Source: Gnetum montanum (lineage: Eukaryota > Streptophyta > Gnetopsida > Gnetales > Gnetaceae). Taken from it: a DNA stretch of 64,000 bases. The position numbers were made by a program, and so were the translations under genes. Numbering within the stretch: position 1 is the first letter of the stretch; each line of letters begins with the position of its first letter. This document shows positions 9,961 to 21,599 of the stretch, piece after piece. Location: contig MNCI01023673.1 of the NCBI GenBank assembly GCA_015680685.1, positions 69,869 to 133,868 of the forward strand, read 5' to 3'. A model generated the notes under the pieces. That model saw nothing but the letters and a program-made list of their open reading frames with translations, was not told the origin of the DNA and made no database searches.

Positions 9961-11910
9961 AGTTAACAACCCTCGTGGCATTACGTTGTTGTGGCTAGGT
10001 AGGGATTTCACCTTGCATCGCGGGAGTAGGTGATAGTGGAGCTATTGGTGGAAGAGATGCAGCTGGATGAGAAGGATGATATGATTGCGGAATATTTCCT
10101 TTAGAAGAGGGAGTCCCATANTCTTGTAGATGTGAGATTATAGGGCAACATCCCTTAAGATGGTAATATTGACATATCTCACATCCACTGTCATTGTCTG
10201 TTTCCAAATCCACAACCTCTTCAATGATGGGAACTTTGCCCTTACCCTTGCTATGTGCATGTTCATCCTCTTTCTTTTTTCTTTTCTTACTACCGTGCTC
10301 TCTAGAATACTCTAATATTTTAAGAATAGTTTGAAATCTATTATCTAGGGAATCCCACATTTGGTCTACCTTTGTTGAAACTTCTGATGTCATCTTTTGG
10401 ATAGGAAAAGCTTTCATATTCACCATCTCTTTGAGTGATGACTTTTCTCCATCCTCATAAAATCTTACTCCCCTCTTCCAGAGGGAAGGATCTCGGTTAT
10501 ACTCTTCTACTGTTTCTCTCTTTTGTAGCTCACCTTCTTCCTTAGCAACTTGCTCCAATAGTCTTTGAATTTTATGGGACCTAAGCTTGGATAGTCTCCC
10601 TTGGGCATAAGTCCCAAGGGTTCTTCTCATTTCATGCCTAAGCCCATCCATAAGATGGTGCAGTTGATCCCTTTGCGATAGCCATGGCCAGGACAACGAT
10701 GTAACAATGCATAGTATCAACCTATGGCAGCATCCAAGGGTTCATGTCCTCCTTGTTTTCAACCTTGGATTTTCTTTTGCAACCTAGACACTCGGGAGTA
10801 CGTTTGGTACTTGTCATTAAATAGTTCTAACATAGTACTCCACCTACGAATGGATTCTGATTCTAAAGACTGGTACTAGCTTTCCACTTATTTAACTAAT
10901 GTCTATGGGAATAACTTAAGGTTTTTCCATTCATTCTCTATGTTCTGTAGGGCACACGCATCATGGAATTCTTGTAAATGATTCTAAGGATCAACGTTGT
11001 GTCCCCCTTCAAATTGTGGGATGTTGTTCATATCTAATCTCTTGATCCTACTATCTTTCTAATGCCTTGTTGGAATTCTAATAGCCTTAGTTATGTCCAA
11101 CATACTTGAAGTAGTGAGGAGGGCTTCATTGTGACCATCTCATCCATGGTGTCTATGATTCCTACGTTGTTCCCTACTCTCCCTTCTATGTTGTGACTCT
11201 CTAGAGTGCCCTCGTCCCCTTTCCTAGTTGTTTCATCTATGATTTCCACTTTCCCTACCTTTATCCCCATGGTATTTTTCTTTATGACCACATCCGAATA
11301 TTGAAGGAGAGGGTGAAGGAGATGATGAAGGTGAAGAAGAAGGAGAACCATTACCATGGCGGTGTCTACTACCTTCTCTTCTATGGTCTCAGCCCTGATC
11401 ATGATTGTGATCAGAATGTCCACCTTTATCATGAGTTTGTGTTCCTTTTTCAAACCCTTTGTGTCCATGGGTATTAGAACCTAGGTTATGAATAGTGGAA
11501 TGAAGGCTCTAATACACAACCCCTTGGCCACAGTCAAGGGGAGGAACATCATTATGTGGGTGACTACCTAAGGTAGGTTCACCATCCTCATTTTCGCTTA
11601 AGACATGTGGGGCATCTTGGGACCACTTACCCTTCAAAGACTTATGATGTATCTCCTATTGCAAGTCCCTTTGATGTTGTGCCTCTATGGGATGGTATTC
11701 TCTTGAGTCATAGTCTTGCACAATGTATTTTGCATGTAAGTATGGCATGCCAATTCGTGTGAGAGCATGAAGAAACATGCTCAGAACTGAACGATCGGGA
11801 GGTAACACTATGTTACCTTCTAAGTCTTGCCAATGTAGTTGTTCATCTTGATGGAGGATAAAGGTGAAGTCTGGTATATACTCATCGGGATGAATATATA
11901 CCACTCAAAC
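9961..11910 (-). pseudogene. gag of B1 (broken)
   Basis: Starting from the right, the frame at 11656-11904 gives an N-terminal module with HPDEYIPDF and HQDEQLHWQD, conserved in B0 and B3. A basic, Ser/Pro/His-rich linker follows (11091-11468). The Gag core (about 10,780-11,080) shows a RLDMNNIPQF stretch, a DP-NHLQEFHDACAL-like stretch and a WYQSLE stretch. The C-terminal part (9995-10720) is charged, with a Lys-rich segment and a zinc-knuckle-like CEICQYYHLKGC (C-x2-C-x3-H-x3-C) near 10,150. Gag would form the particle. Several frame breaks occur. Confidence 0.78.
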
Positions 11911-12128
11911 TTGTTGAGGGACTGGTAGATCAACATCATGTGTATTACATTGCTGACTGTTTCCTATTTCAAACTTAGGTGGTGAGGCACTTCCATACGA
12001 AAAAGGAGACATTCTTGTCTGTTTAGTGTGTAATGTATTCTTATTTATTATATTCTCAACTAACCCTAAGGGTTCATTCCAATGATGTGAATGATTTCCT
12101 ATGTTCTAGTTAGCACACAAACGACAAA

Positions 12129-12147
12129 GTCCTAGGCAATGGTGCCA
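12129..12147 (-). other. Primer-binding site of B1
   Basis: The minus strand reads TGGCACCATTGCCTAGGAC one base inside the 5' LTR. It is the TGGCGCCGTTGCC-type PBS common in Athila elements, usually assigned to tRNA-Asp, with each CG of that form changed to CA or TA. B0 has an independently decayed version at 18762-18780. Confidence 0.75.
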
Positions 12148-12148
12148 A

Positions 12149-13180
12149 TGATGAGTGGCAAGGTACCCCTATGCTCAGCCATACGAATACAAGCGTTTCA
12201 CACACGATCCAATTAAATTCCAAGGACTAAGTGCTTATGTGCCCTTGTGGAAGAAGAATGGGTTGGTTGATCGTTATCTTCCCAATCTTACCTATATGCC
12301 ACAGTTGTATGGTTAAGTAAGCTTGTGGCATATGATTTTTATAGCTTTTATATTTTTATGTCCTACGCTAGTAGGGAAGGAGAGAGGTAACTAAGTGACT
12401 AATTTAACTTAACTACTCATTAACTAAGTTCTAACTAATCCTAACACTAGCATTCGTTTCCACTTATTATACACATCCTAAACTAGTGCAACACTGCTAG
12501 GATTACCAAACACTAATCATTACTAGGTTACCAAGCATTATATGCATGCTCAAAGTGGTCATGCTTGTGTAATTTAATGATTTTCTTAATTGATCAAAAT
12601 GAATTACTGTGTTAATAATAGAAATGTAAAGTGCATAAAATAAAATAAAATCAAATAAATGCATTAGAAAATAAAATAAAAGAAATGCGTAAGAAAAAAA
12701 TCTCAAGTGTTACAAGGATGAATCAAAGAGCTCATGTTTATTTTCATACACAAGGTGTGCTTAAATACACAATGCTTAAATAAAGATCCATCCACACTTA
12801 GATCTCCTACTGTGGGCACTTGGAAAATACTCTAACTTTCAAACAGACTACAAGAGTTTCGCTACTTGACTGTTGAAAAGACTTCCTCTCAATTATGCTT
12901 TTGGGCATTGTATTTATAGGCTTGGGAGAAACTACTCTAATAATTAGAGTAAATGTTCTAATAATTAGAATAACTGCTAAAGTAACTACTAGAGTAACCA
13001 CTCTAATAATTAGAATAACTGCTAAAGTAACCACTGTAATAATTAGAATAATTGCTATAGTAATCGTTAGAGTAACCACTCTAATAATTAGAGTAACTGC
13101 TAGAGTAANTACTGTTAAAGTAACTACTAGAATAACCACTCTAATAATTAGAATAACTAATAGAGTAACCACTCTCATCA
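12149..13180 (-). repeat. 5' LTR of B1 (1032 bp)
   Basis: It aligns with 3619-4579 end to end, with the same TGATGAG start (at 13180) and CATCA end (at 12149). The TATA box is at about 12909-12920. The U3 repeat array spans about 12930-13180, roughly 70 bp longer than in the partner LTR. One unknown base lies at 13109 inside the array. Confidence 0.85.
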
Positions 13181-13760
13181 ACGAGGCATGCCAAACCTAT
13201 TTACGATTTGTTGTTGAACAAATCATGTAGTGCTAGATGATGTGCAATCAATGAGAGCGGCTACTTCTGCCCATTTTGTAAAATAGTTAATAACAATGAT
13301 GATGTATGATTTTCCATTGGACATCAGTGTAATAGGCCCTATAAAATCAATTCCCATATGTCGAAGAGTTCTAAGGGTCGAATCCATTGTTGGACCCTTC
13401 ATTCTAGTAGTCATTCCCCCATTGCATTGGCAACACTCACAAAATTGGACAAAGTGATGAGCATCTTGGAACATTATAGGCTAATAATATCCTGCAAACA
13501 AGATTTTAATGGCTATTCATCTCCCTGCATAATGATCCCCACAAGGGCCCTCATGAGCATCTTGGAGAACTTGCAATTGATCTACATCAGGAACACACCA
13601 TAAGACCAAGCCATTGGAATATACCTTATAAAGTTGTACATTGATTTCCATGAAATATTTGACTCAATGAAGAAACTGTTATTTCTTTTTAATTTCCAAC
13701 CCTAGTGGTGTTTCTTGTGTGAGAAGATAGGTAAGAATGCTACTATACCAATTTTTCTCT
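13181..13760 (-). pseudogene. Integrase N-terminal half of B0 (broken)
   Basis: This resumes element B0 after the B1 insertion. Minus-strand frames give the zinc domain (HEGPCGDHYAGR, CECCQCNGG) and the start of the catalytic core with MGIDFIGPIT. The first catalytic segment reads VINYFTKW, so Asp is Asn. Downstream coding continues at 3618 and leftwards. The bases 13181-13185 (ACGAG) are the right copy of the B1 target duplication. Confidence 0.8.
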
Positions 13761-14223
13761 ATGGTTAATTGATTGTTTACCACACCTGCAAAGAGGAGTT
13801 CATTAGTCATGCAATCAAAGATTTGATATTTTTCCTCTTTGTTGTCCCATCGTAACTATGATAAATGATTAGCAACAATATTCTCAATGCCTTTATGATC
13901 AATCATTGTAAGGTTGAACTCTTGTAAGATCACTAGCCACTATATGATGCAAGGGTTCACCATTGGTTTATTCATCAAGAACTAAATTGCACTATGATCC
14001 ATATGTACAAATATCTTATAGCCTAATACATAGTGCCTAAATTTTTCTAGTGTAAACACCACAATCATTAATTCTTTTTTTGTTGTGGTGTAATTGAGTT
14101 ATGCACCAGAAATATTCCAACTTGCACAGTGAATGTAATAGGGTCATTTTGATCATCTAATTATGTAAGTATGGCTCCTAAAGCAAAGTTGGATGCATTA
14201 GTCATTAAGTGGAATGGTTTGGA
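13761..14223 (-). pseudogene. RNase H of B0 (broken)
   Basis: Minus-strand frames show the KFRHYVLGYKIFVHMDHSAI stretch typical of gypsy RNase H, then WLVILQEFNLTM and a KGIENIVANHLS end that precedes the linker to integrase. Several stops interrupt it. It aligns with 34331-34890 in B3 and covers sequence missing in the B1 gap. Confidence 0.75.
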
Positions 14224-15360
14224 CTAGTCAGGAGCTTGTAGAATGGGTGTTTCTATGAGCTTCTGTTTCAAGGTTTGGAAAGCTAGCTCAAATTCCTTGG
14301 TCCATTCAAAGGGTACATCCTTCTTTGTTAATTCTACCAATGGTTTTGTAATCTTTGAAAAGTTCTTAATGAAGCATCTATAATAGCCAGTATGTCCAAA
14401 GAATGATCGGACATCCTTTACAGTTTTAGGTTGACAAGTAATTCCTTGGATGACTTTAATCTTTTTGGGATCTATCTCTATCCCTATTTGTGAGATCTTA
14501 TGCCCTAAAATAATGTCTTCCTGGACCATTAAATGGCATATTTTCCAATTGAGGCTTAAGTTGGTTTCTACACATCATTTCAGTACTTACTCTAATTAGT
14601 CCAATGCTTGTTTGAAGTCTACTCCGTAGGTGGAGAAATCATCCATAAAGAACTCCACACCATTCCTTATTTTTTGTTGCTAAAATATACTTAGAACTAC
14701 ACGTTAAAATGTTGTTGGGGCATTACACAAGCCAAACAACATCTACTTATATGCAAATATCCCCCAAGGAATTGTGAATGTAGTTTTGGCTTGGTATTCT
14801 AGTGCTATTTGAATTTGATTATATCCACTGTAACCATCTAGAAAACTATAGTAGCAATGCCCTACAATGATATCTAAGATTTGGTTGATGAATGGTAATG
14901 GAAAATGGTCCTTAAATGTTGCCATGTTTAGTAACCTAAAGTCTATACACACTCTCCATTTACCTCTCTTTTTAAGACTAATGACTAATGGACTAACCCA
15001 TTCAATATCAACAATGGTGTAGATGAACCTAGCTTTTAGAAGTTGTTCAATTTCTTCTTTAATCACTTGCTTAAGATTTAGGTTTAGTCATTTTTGCAGT
15101 TGTCATTAAGGCTTCATGGAGGGGTCAATGTAAATTCTATGTTGACATATCCTAGGATCTATTCCAATTAATTTGGGATATGACCAAGCAAAGGCTTTCG
15201 ACCATTTGTTTACCATTTTTAGTAGTTTTTCTTTTTTTTGAGGAGTGAGCTTAGCATTGATAATTACTGACTTTTCATTCTTAAGAAATGCATATTCCAT
15301 ACTAGTGGGCAACAGTTTTAATTCAAGGGGCTCTTGCTTAAACTCATCAAGGATTTCCAA
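14224..15360 (-). pseudogene. Reverse transcriptase of B0 (broken)
   Basis: From the right: a pre-RT segment (15106-15360, with CQHRIYIDPSMKP), fingers and palm (14743-15066, WVSPLVI, KWRVCIDFRLLNM, FLDGYSGYNQ), the catalytic box FFMDDFSTYG near 14,645, and a thumb/connection segment (14224-14529) with LGHKIS, GIEIDPKKIKVI, FFGHTGYYRCFIKNFSKI and APD. Catalytic aspartates are kept, but stops and frameshifts split the domain into at least three pieces. It would synthesise the element's cDNA. Confidence 0.88.
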
Positions 15361-15639
15361 CTTCCCCTAGTTGATATTTTCAATGTCAAGACTTGGAAGT
15401 TAGTGATGGACTTGCTCTAATGTATCTATGCTATCGATGTAGGCGCAAGTTAAGCTCTCAATTGGTTTCATGCATATAGTTGAATTACTCTCTTGGTCAA
15501 TTGTCAGCCACTGGGTGCCTTCCTATCTTGTGGTTGCTGCATATAGGCATCTTTGTATATTTGTTACTTGTGCACACTAGTTGAATGCAGGTGGTGTCAA
15601 GTGTTGTACAAACTAAGACTTCTACATGCAGTTGCACCT

Positions 15640-16250
15640 TGTGTCACTATATGCGATGCATGGAACTTTGTTCTTCTTGATATTTTCAAAAATATTTTAT
15701 TTTGAGATTTCTCGAGAAAGATCACGTATTCGTAGGCACACATCAATTGTGCTTAGCCATGCTCTTCCCATTATGATTTGGAAGTACCCCTTACAGCTGT
15801 TGACTTGAATCACTGGAAATTGGTTGGGTGCGAGCACCTAAAAATAGTGGGGAAAATGCCCTCTACTAGTCCTAATGGAACAATGATGGACTGGTTGGCC
15901 AACTCTAAACAAATATTACTCTTTTTTAATGGAGGTAGGTTCCAGGCTTTGTACATTTCGTGAGAGATTAAGTTAACACCAGAACCTAAATCCAAGAGAG
16001 CTTTGCAAAGCTCATTTCCAATGATTTGAAAATATATAAAAGGACTTCCAAAAGTAGAGAATTTCCTAGGAATATGGCCAGCTTTAATCTAATTGGTAAT
16101 GGCATGAGTCAACATGACCATGTGCATTGGATGTGATTTTTTGTTTGAAGGAAGCTTTGAAGATTCAAATGATGGTAAGGAAATTAGACAATTAGCCACC
16201 TTTCGCTGTAAGGACTTGGTTGGACTATTGGCTCTAAAGAAAGGTATTTT
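15640..16250 (-). pseudogene. Aspartic protease of B0 (broken)
   Basis: The active-site segment LLDLGSGVNLISHEMYKAWN lies at about 15,930-15,995. D-L-G in place of D-S/T-G is the form typical of Athila-type proteases. It is followed by a strand with LELANQSIIVPLGLVEGI and, further left, the second beta-lobe. Stops and a frameshift are present. Confidence 0.72.
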
Positions 16251-18610
16251 CTATGATCAGTTGTCTAAACCAATAGTAGGTTAAGGATTGATAGTCCTTG
16301 TAGCGTTATGTGGCTACGGTAGGTAGGAAGCTCACCTTGCATAGTTGGAGCAAGTGGTAATGGAGCTAAGGTTGGAAGAGGTGCAGTCAGATGAGAAAGA
16401 TAGTTTGTTTGTGGAACATCACCCCTAGGAGAAGGAGTTCTATAGTATTCATGGGTATGCTAGTGAGGTTGGGGAGTGACGTGACTAATGGAGTCATGTG
16501 GAGAGATTGGTTGCTAAACATAATACCCATATGGGTTAGGTTGATGGTAAAGGTATTGTTGATGTGGTAATGGAATTCCTCATGATTATGGATGTTGCCA
16601 TTGTTGATATTGTTCATTTGGTTGTCGTGGAGTTCCACTTGGATAATATATCAAGGGTTGGTGGAACTACCTTAGATTACCCTAAGGATAACGTAACCTT
16701 CGGGGGTTTTACCATCTGCTTAATCATGGGTTTAGTGCATACACCCTAGACTCTTGTAGATGCGACACTAGTGGAAAAATTCCTTTAGGATGGTCATATT
16801 GGGATATCTCACACTCATCATCATTGTCTGTGTCTGAATCCACAGCCTCCTCAATGACAACAACTTTGCCCTTACCCTTGTTACGTGCATATTTAGCTTC
16901 TTTCTTTTTCCTTTTCTCTTGGTCACTACCTTGTTCTCTAGACTCCTCTACTATTTTTAGAATAATTTGAAATTTATCATCTAGGGAGTTCCACATTTGA
17001 TCTACCTTTGTCGATACATCTGAGGCAAACTTCTAAATGGGTAAAGTCTTCCTATTCACCATCTTTTCAAGTGGTGACTCTTCTTCATCTTCACAAAATC
17101 TAACTTCCTTCTTTTGGAGGGAAGGATCTCTATTGTATTCCTCCACACTTTTTCTTTTCCTTAACCCACCTTCCTCCTTGGCAACTTACTCCAACAATCT
17201 TTTTATTTGATGGGCTTTGAGCTCAGATAACCTTCCTTGGGTATAAGTCCCAAGGGTTCTTCGTGTTTCGTACTTCAACCTATCCATAAGATGGTGTAGT
17301 TGTCCCTTTGCAAGTAACCATGGCTAAAGCATTGATATAATAATGCATAATATCAGCCCATGGTAGCATCTAAGGGTTTGTGTCTTATTTCCATCCTTGG
17401 ATTTGCTTACATAGGTTGGATACTTGGGAGTGCATTTGATACTTATCATTGAATAGCTCCAACATAGTACTCCATCGACGAATGGATTTCGGTTCTAAGG
17501 ATTGGTATTAGATTTTCGCTTCCTTGATCAGTGTCAATGGAAATAAATCTAGTTTTTACCATTTATTTTCTATATTTTACAAGGCACATGCATCATGAAA
17601 TGCTTGTAGATGATTTTTAGGATCAACATTGTATCCCCATTCAAATTTTGGGATATTGTTTATGTCTAATCTTTTGATCCTACTATCCTTTTGGTGCCTT
17701 GTTGGAATCCTAATGACCTCTATTATGTTTAACATACTTCAGGTGGCAAGTAGGGGTTCATCGTGATCGTACTATCTATGGTGTATATGATGCCTACACT
17801 ATTCCCTACTCTCCCTTCTTTCATGATGTGTTTCTCTGGAATGCCCTTATCCCCTTTCTTGATTATTTTGTCTATGATCTCTGTTTCACTTACCATTGTC
17901 CTCATGGCCTTTCCCTTTACAACTGCATTCAGATCCCAAAGGAGAGGAGGAATGAGATGATGAAGGTGAAGAGAAAGGAGGACTAGCACAATGATGATGT
18001 ATGTAACTTTCTCTTTGATGGTCATGGCCTTGATCGCAGTTATGATCAGAATGTCCATCATTGTCATGTGTTCATGTTCCTTTTTTAGACCCTTTGTGTC
18101 CATTGCTATCAGAACCTAGGTTATGAATGATTTAGTGAAGATTATGATACAAAAATCCTTAATTGAAATCAATGAGAGGAACATCATTATGTGGAAAACC
18201 TCCCAAGGTAGGTTCACCATCCTCATTTTCACTTATGACATACGAGACATCTTGAGATCACTTTTCCTTCATAGATTTGTAATGTCTCTCCTATTGTAAG
18301 TCCCTTTGGCATTGTGCCTCTATGGGTCAATACTCTCTCGAGTCTTGTTCATGCACAATGTACATTGATTGTGAGTGCTACATACCAAGTTGTGTGAGAG
18401 CACGAAGAAGCATTCTTGGGATTGAGTGATCAATTGGTAACACTATATTACCTTCTAAATCCTGCCAATGCAGTTGTTCATCTTGGTGGAGGATACAGGT
18501 AAAGTCTAGTATATACTCATCAGGATGAATGTATACCAAGTGAAACTGTTGGGGTACTAGTGGATTATCTTGTACACTTTGCCTCTAATTATTCATGGTG
18601 TCAGACCTAG
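16251..18610 (-). pseudogene. gag of B0 (broken)
   Basis: It follows the same plan as B1 gag. The N-terminal module lies at about 18,300-18,600 (HPDEYILDF, HQDEQLHWQD), the basic/Ser-rich linker at 17,729-18,103, and the core at about 17,380-17,720 with LDINNIPKF, DPKNHLQAFHDACAL, WYQSLEP-like and ELFNDKYQMHSQVS stretches, recognisable as a retrotransposon Gag domain. The C-terminal charged part is at 16,724-16,996, where the zinc-knuckle site has decayed (CEISQYDHPKG). Stops and frameshifts break it throughout. Confidence 0.8.
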
Positions 18611-18761
18611 GCAGTGAAACACTCTCATAAGAATAAGGAGACATGATTGATTATTTAGTGTGAAATACTCTCTTTTTGATGATTGTAAAATAACTAACCC
18701 TAAAGGTTCATTCCAACAATGGAGAGATTTCCTAAGTTCTATTCAACACACAAATAACAAA

Positions 18762-18780
18762 GTCCCTGATAACGGTGCCA
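18762..18780 (-). other. Primer-binding site of B0
   Basis: The minus strand reads TGGCACCGTTATCAGGGAC, one base from the LTR. It differs from the B1 PBS by independent transitions from the same Athila-type form. Confidence 0.75.
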
Positions 18781-18781
18781 T

Positions 18782-19614
18782 TGATGAGTAGCAAGGTACC
18801 CCTACACCCAACCATAGGAATGCGAGCATTCATGTGTGATCTGTCAAAATTCAAGGACTAAGTGCTTATGCACCTTCATAGATCAAGGATGGGTTATGCG
18901 ATCATTGGCTTCTAAGCTTACTTGTACAACACAATTGTATGGTTAAGTAAGCCTAAGGTATATGATTTTTATGGTTTTTTATGTTTTATGTTCTTGGTGC
19001 TTAAAGTGGAGAGATGAAATAAGTGAGTAATAAATTTAATTTAACTAATCAATTATGATCTAGATATTTCTAACACCAGCATCTACTCCCACTTGCTAGA
19101 CACATCCTGAACTAGTGTAACACTATTGGGATTACCAAATTCTAGTCATTACTAGGTTACCAAATGTTCCACGTATGCTCAAAGTGGTTGTACTAAGTAT
19201 GCTTACTTGTTGAAGATTAATAACTCTATAAAAATAATATCAATTAACTAATGAAAGCATGAGCTAACTATAATTAACATTAAATGCAATAAATAAGCTA
19301 TTCTAGATATTTAAAAGTTTATCACAAAGTTCATCTTTATTTCCAGACACAAGGTGTGCTCAAGTACACAATGCTAGAATAAAGACCTGTTCACTTCATG
19401 ACTCCTACTGCGGGCACTCAGAAATAATTCTAACTTTGGAAAGGAAAAACTACAAGAGTTCAGGTAAGGGACTAAGAAACTAACTACCAAACCAAGTGCC
19501 CTAGTCTCTTATTTATAGGTAATGAGACAGGTTTCTATATCAGGTGTCTGATATCGATTAGCAAGCTCTGATATCGCGGATGCGATATCGTGGTCTTGAT
19601 ATGATGGCTCATCA
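18782..19614 (-). repeat. B-family LTR shared by two tandem B elements
   Basis: The LTR body aligns with 12149-12920. Its left side carries a PBS (the 5' LTR role for B0). Its right side carries the PPT and the first ~160 bases of B internal 3' sequence (the 3' LTR role for a further element). U3 differs from B1: instead of the AATAATTAG array it has repeated GATATC/TGATATCG words (19535-19605). The TATA box is at 19509-19519. Confidence 0.75.
19509..19519 (-). promoter_or_regulatory. TATA box of the shared B LTR
   Basis: The minus strand reads CCTATAAATAA at the position equivalent to 4379-4390. The region between it and the LTR end is the GATATC-rich U3 variant. Confidence 0.5.
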
Positions 19615-19776
19615 TATCCCCATGACTGAATGAAAACTCATCCTTGAGTTCTTTACAAAATATTGAAAAGGTATGGGATTATTGATTAAATGAAAATTTG
19701 ATATACTTAAGTGCCTGGTGAATAGATCGAGAAACATATTACAACATTGGTGTTCACAACCATTATGATGAACACT
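19615..19776 (-). mobile_element. Remnant of a further B element (B4)
   Basis: PPT and about 160 bases align with 4580-4755 of B1 (ATGACTGAATGAAAA, TTGAGTTCTTTACAAAATATTG, and GTTCAC/TGACCATT). It is cut off abruptly by the truncated A2 LTR. The rest of this element is not found in the window. Confidence 0.7.
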
Positions 19777-21271
19777 AGACTACGCTCTATGTTGCCCCAA
19801 AGCATAGTCAACACAAGGGCTAGCTTGTAAGTTTTTCTAAGTGTTAAGCTAGCCATTGTAGACTTTACTAACTATTGAGACTATGCTTTACACTACCCTT
19901 AAGTGTAGTCAAGCGTAGTCAGCATGAAGACCCAATTTTTGCAAAATTTTCTAAGTATCGAGACTATGCTCTCCACTTCCCTAAAGCATAGTCAAGCATA
20001 GTCAATTGGAAGCTAGTTTTTGCAAGGTTTGACAAGTACTGGGACTACGCTTATCCCTATTTGAGAGCATATTCAGCCTCCTATGGAGAGCATAGTTAGC
20101 ACAAAGTCAATTTTTGCAAAATTTTTCTAAGTGTTAGAGTATGTTCTACCCCAATCCAAAGAATAGTCAAGTGCAGTTAGCTAGAACACCCTCCAAAGGC
20201 CTCCACAACATAGTCACCTCAACTCTGACCCATCCTTGGTAAGCATGGCTATAAAAATGCATTTTTTTGTATCCCTTTTTATCCCAAAAATTGTAATTAC
20301 ACTTGACCCCACACAAAAAAATGGAAAGCATAGTCTTGAAGTGTAATCTCCAATGTTGCATTTTTTCAAGTACATTGCGGTCCTCTTAGCACACATACAT
20401 GTATTTGGTAGCATAATCATAGTCTTGCAATCTTGTAGAGTCCATTAGAGCATAGCAGAGCATAACACCACTTTCCTTAGTGAGAGTATAGATGGGTGAC
20501 AACATAGTTCCAACCATTCTAGTGCCATATGACAATCTCTCCACATTTCACACTAATCCTAGCCTTATAAATACCCCATCCGTCTACATTTTAGGGGTTT
20601 CCAAATTTTGAGATTGACATTTTTGACATTTCATTGGAATTTTGGTATCAAGGCATTGGAAAACTTTTGGGTTAGCATTGATGAAGTTGTAGATGACCTA
20701 GCCCCACTGCAGCCCATGGTACACCATAGTGGTCAACCTGACAAGCACAAACACCACAACAAGAACCAGTTTTCATGACCAAACACCTCCCAAATTGTGA
20801 CTATGCTCTCCACTACACCTATTGTACATTGTGCACCTTCTTAGCCCTTCTGGAGTTAACTACACTCGATCCCATTTGGGGTGGTTATTTGTTTCCCTCT
20901 CTTGAATTTTTCATGGTTCTTTGCATTTTTGCTATTTTTAATGCATGGTCATGTTACAACTACATTGGGGTAGTAGTCTTTGGACATTAGCACCTTCATT
21001 TTTTTCAAAACCCTTGATTATGCTCATGCCTTTGGAGATTCATGCTCTACATCATTAATATAATTGACACCACTAACACCATCAACATTGTTAACACCAC
21101 ACAAACACTTAGCATCATTTTGCATTGCATTTGGTAAGCCCTCATTTGATCGACAAGATCATTTAAGGTACCTCATCTTCACTTCCAGTAGGCCCTCACA
21201 CAAATATGAGGTTAGGCTATGTGCTTGTGAAGCCCTTGATGTTCCAACCACAAATGTTTTTAGTTGTTATA
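19777..21271 (+). repeat. 5' LTR of A2 (5'-truncated)
   Basis: It aligns with 27806-29313 and lacks about the first 230 bp. U3 holds several diverged copies of a unit containing TTTTCTAAGTGTT, then ACTATGCTCTCCACT, then AAGCATAGTCAAGCATAGTC. The TATA box is at 20564-20575. A short ACACCATCAACATTGTT repeat follows at 21064-21103. It ends TAGTTGTTATA. Confidence 0.78.
20564..20575 (+). promoter_or_regulatory. TATA box of the A2 5' LTR
   Basis: CTTATAAATACC, in the same context (ACACTAATCCTAGCC upstream) as the box at 28596. Confidence 0.6.
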
Positions 21272-21276
21272 GTTTT

Positions 21277-21295
21277 TGATGCTAGAAGGAGGGCC
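21277..21295 (+). other. Primer-binding site of A2
   Basis: TGATGCTAGAAGGAGGGCC lies five bases after the LTR end. The A4 copy reads TGGTGCTAAAAGGAGGGCC at the same place, so a shared ancestral site starting TGG is likely. I do not assign the tRNA with certainty. Confidence 0.6.
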
Positions 21296-21599
21296 AAACC
21301 AATTTTTTGAACTCCATTATGGTTGTTTTGCATGCTTGCTACATTGTAGTTTTCTATCAACCCATAGATGTAGACTAGACCCTATAGTTATTCCCCCCAA
21401 GATCGCACTTCTCTCCACTGATTTACCTAAGTTTTCAATCTCTAAGCATAAAGAGTGTAGTCCATGGAAAGCATAGTTAGTGAAGAGTGTAGTTAGCTCT
21501 CAACATAGAAAGTGTAGTCTCCATAGTTAGCCATTTTTCTACAATTTCTAGACTTAGCCATTTTTCTACAACCAGCAACCCATAACTCTCCCTTTTACA

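Larger units (their letters stand above)
3619..13180 (-). mobile_element. Complete but dead Athila-like LTR retrotransposon B1
   Basis: B1 is a 9.56-kb minus-strand element with every landmark in order: 5' LTR (12149-13180), PBS (12129-12147), gag, protease, reverse transcriptase, RNase H (mostly lost in an assembly gap), integrase, a long 3' non-coding block, PPT (4580-4592) and 3' LTR (3619-4579). Athila affinity rests on the PBS type, the DLG-type protease site in its sister B0, the FMDDFS catalytic box of the RT, an RT N-terminus with CQHRIY, and an integrase without a chromodomain. No env-like frame is seen after pol. All frames are broken. Confidence 0.85.
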
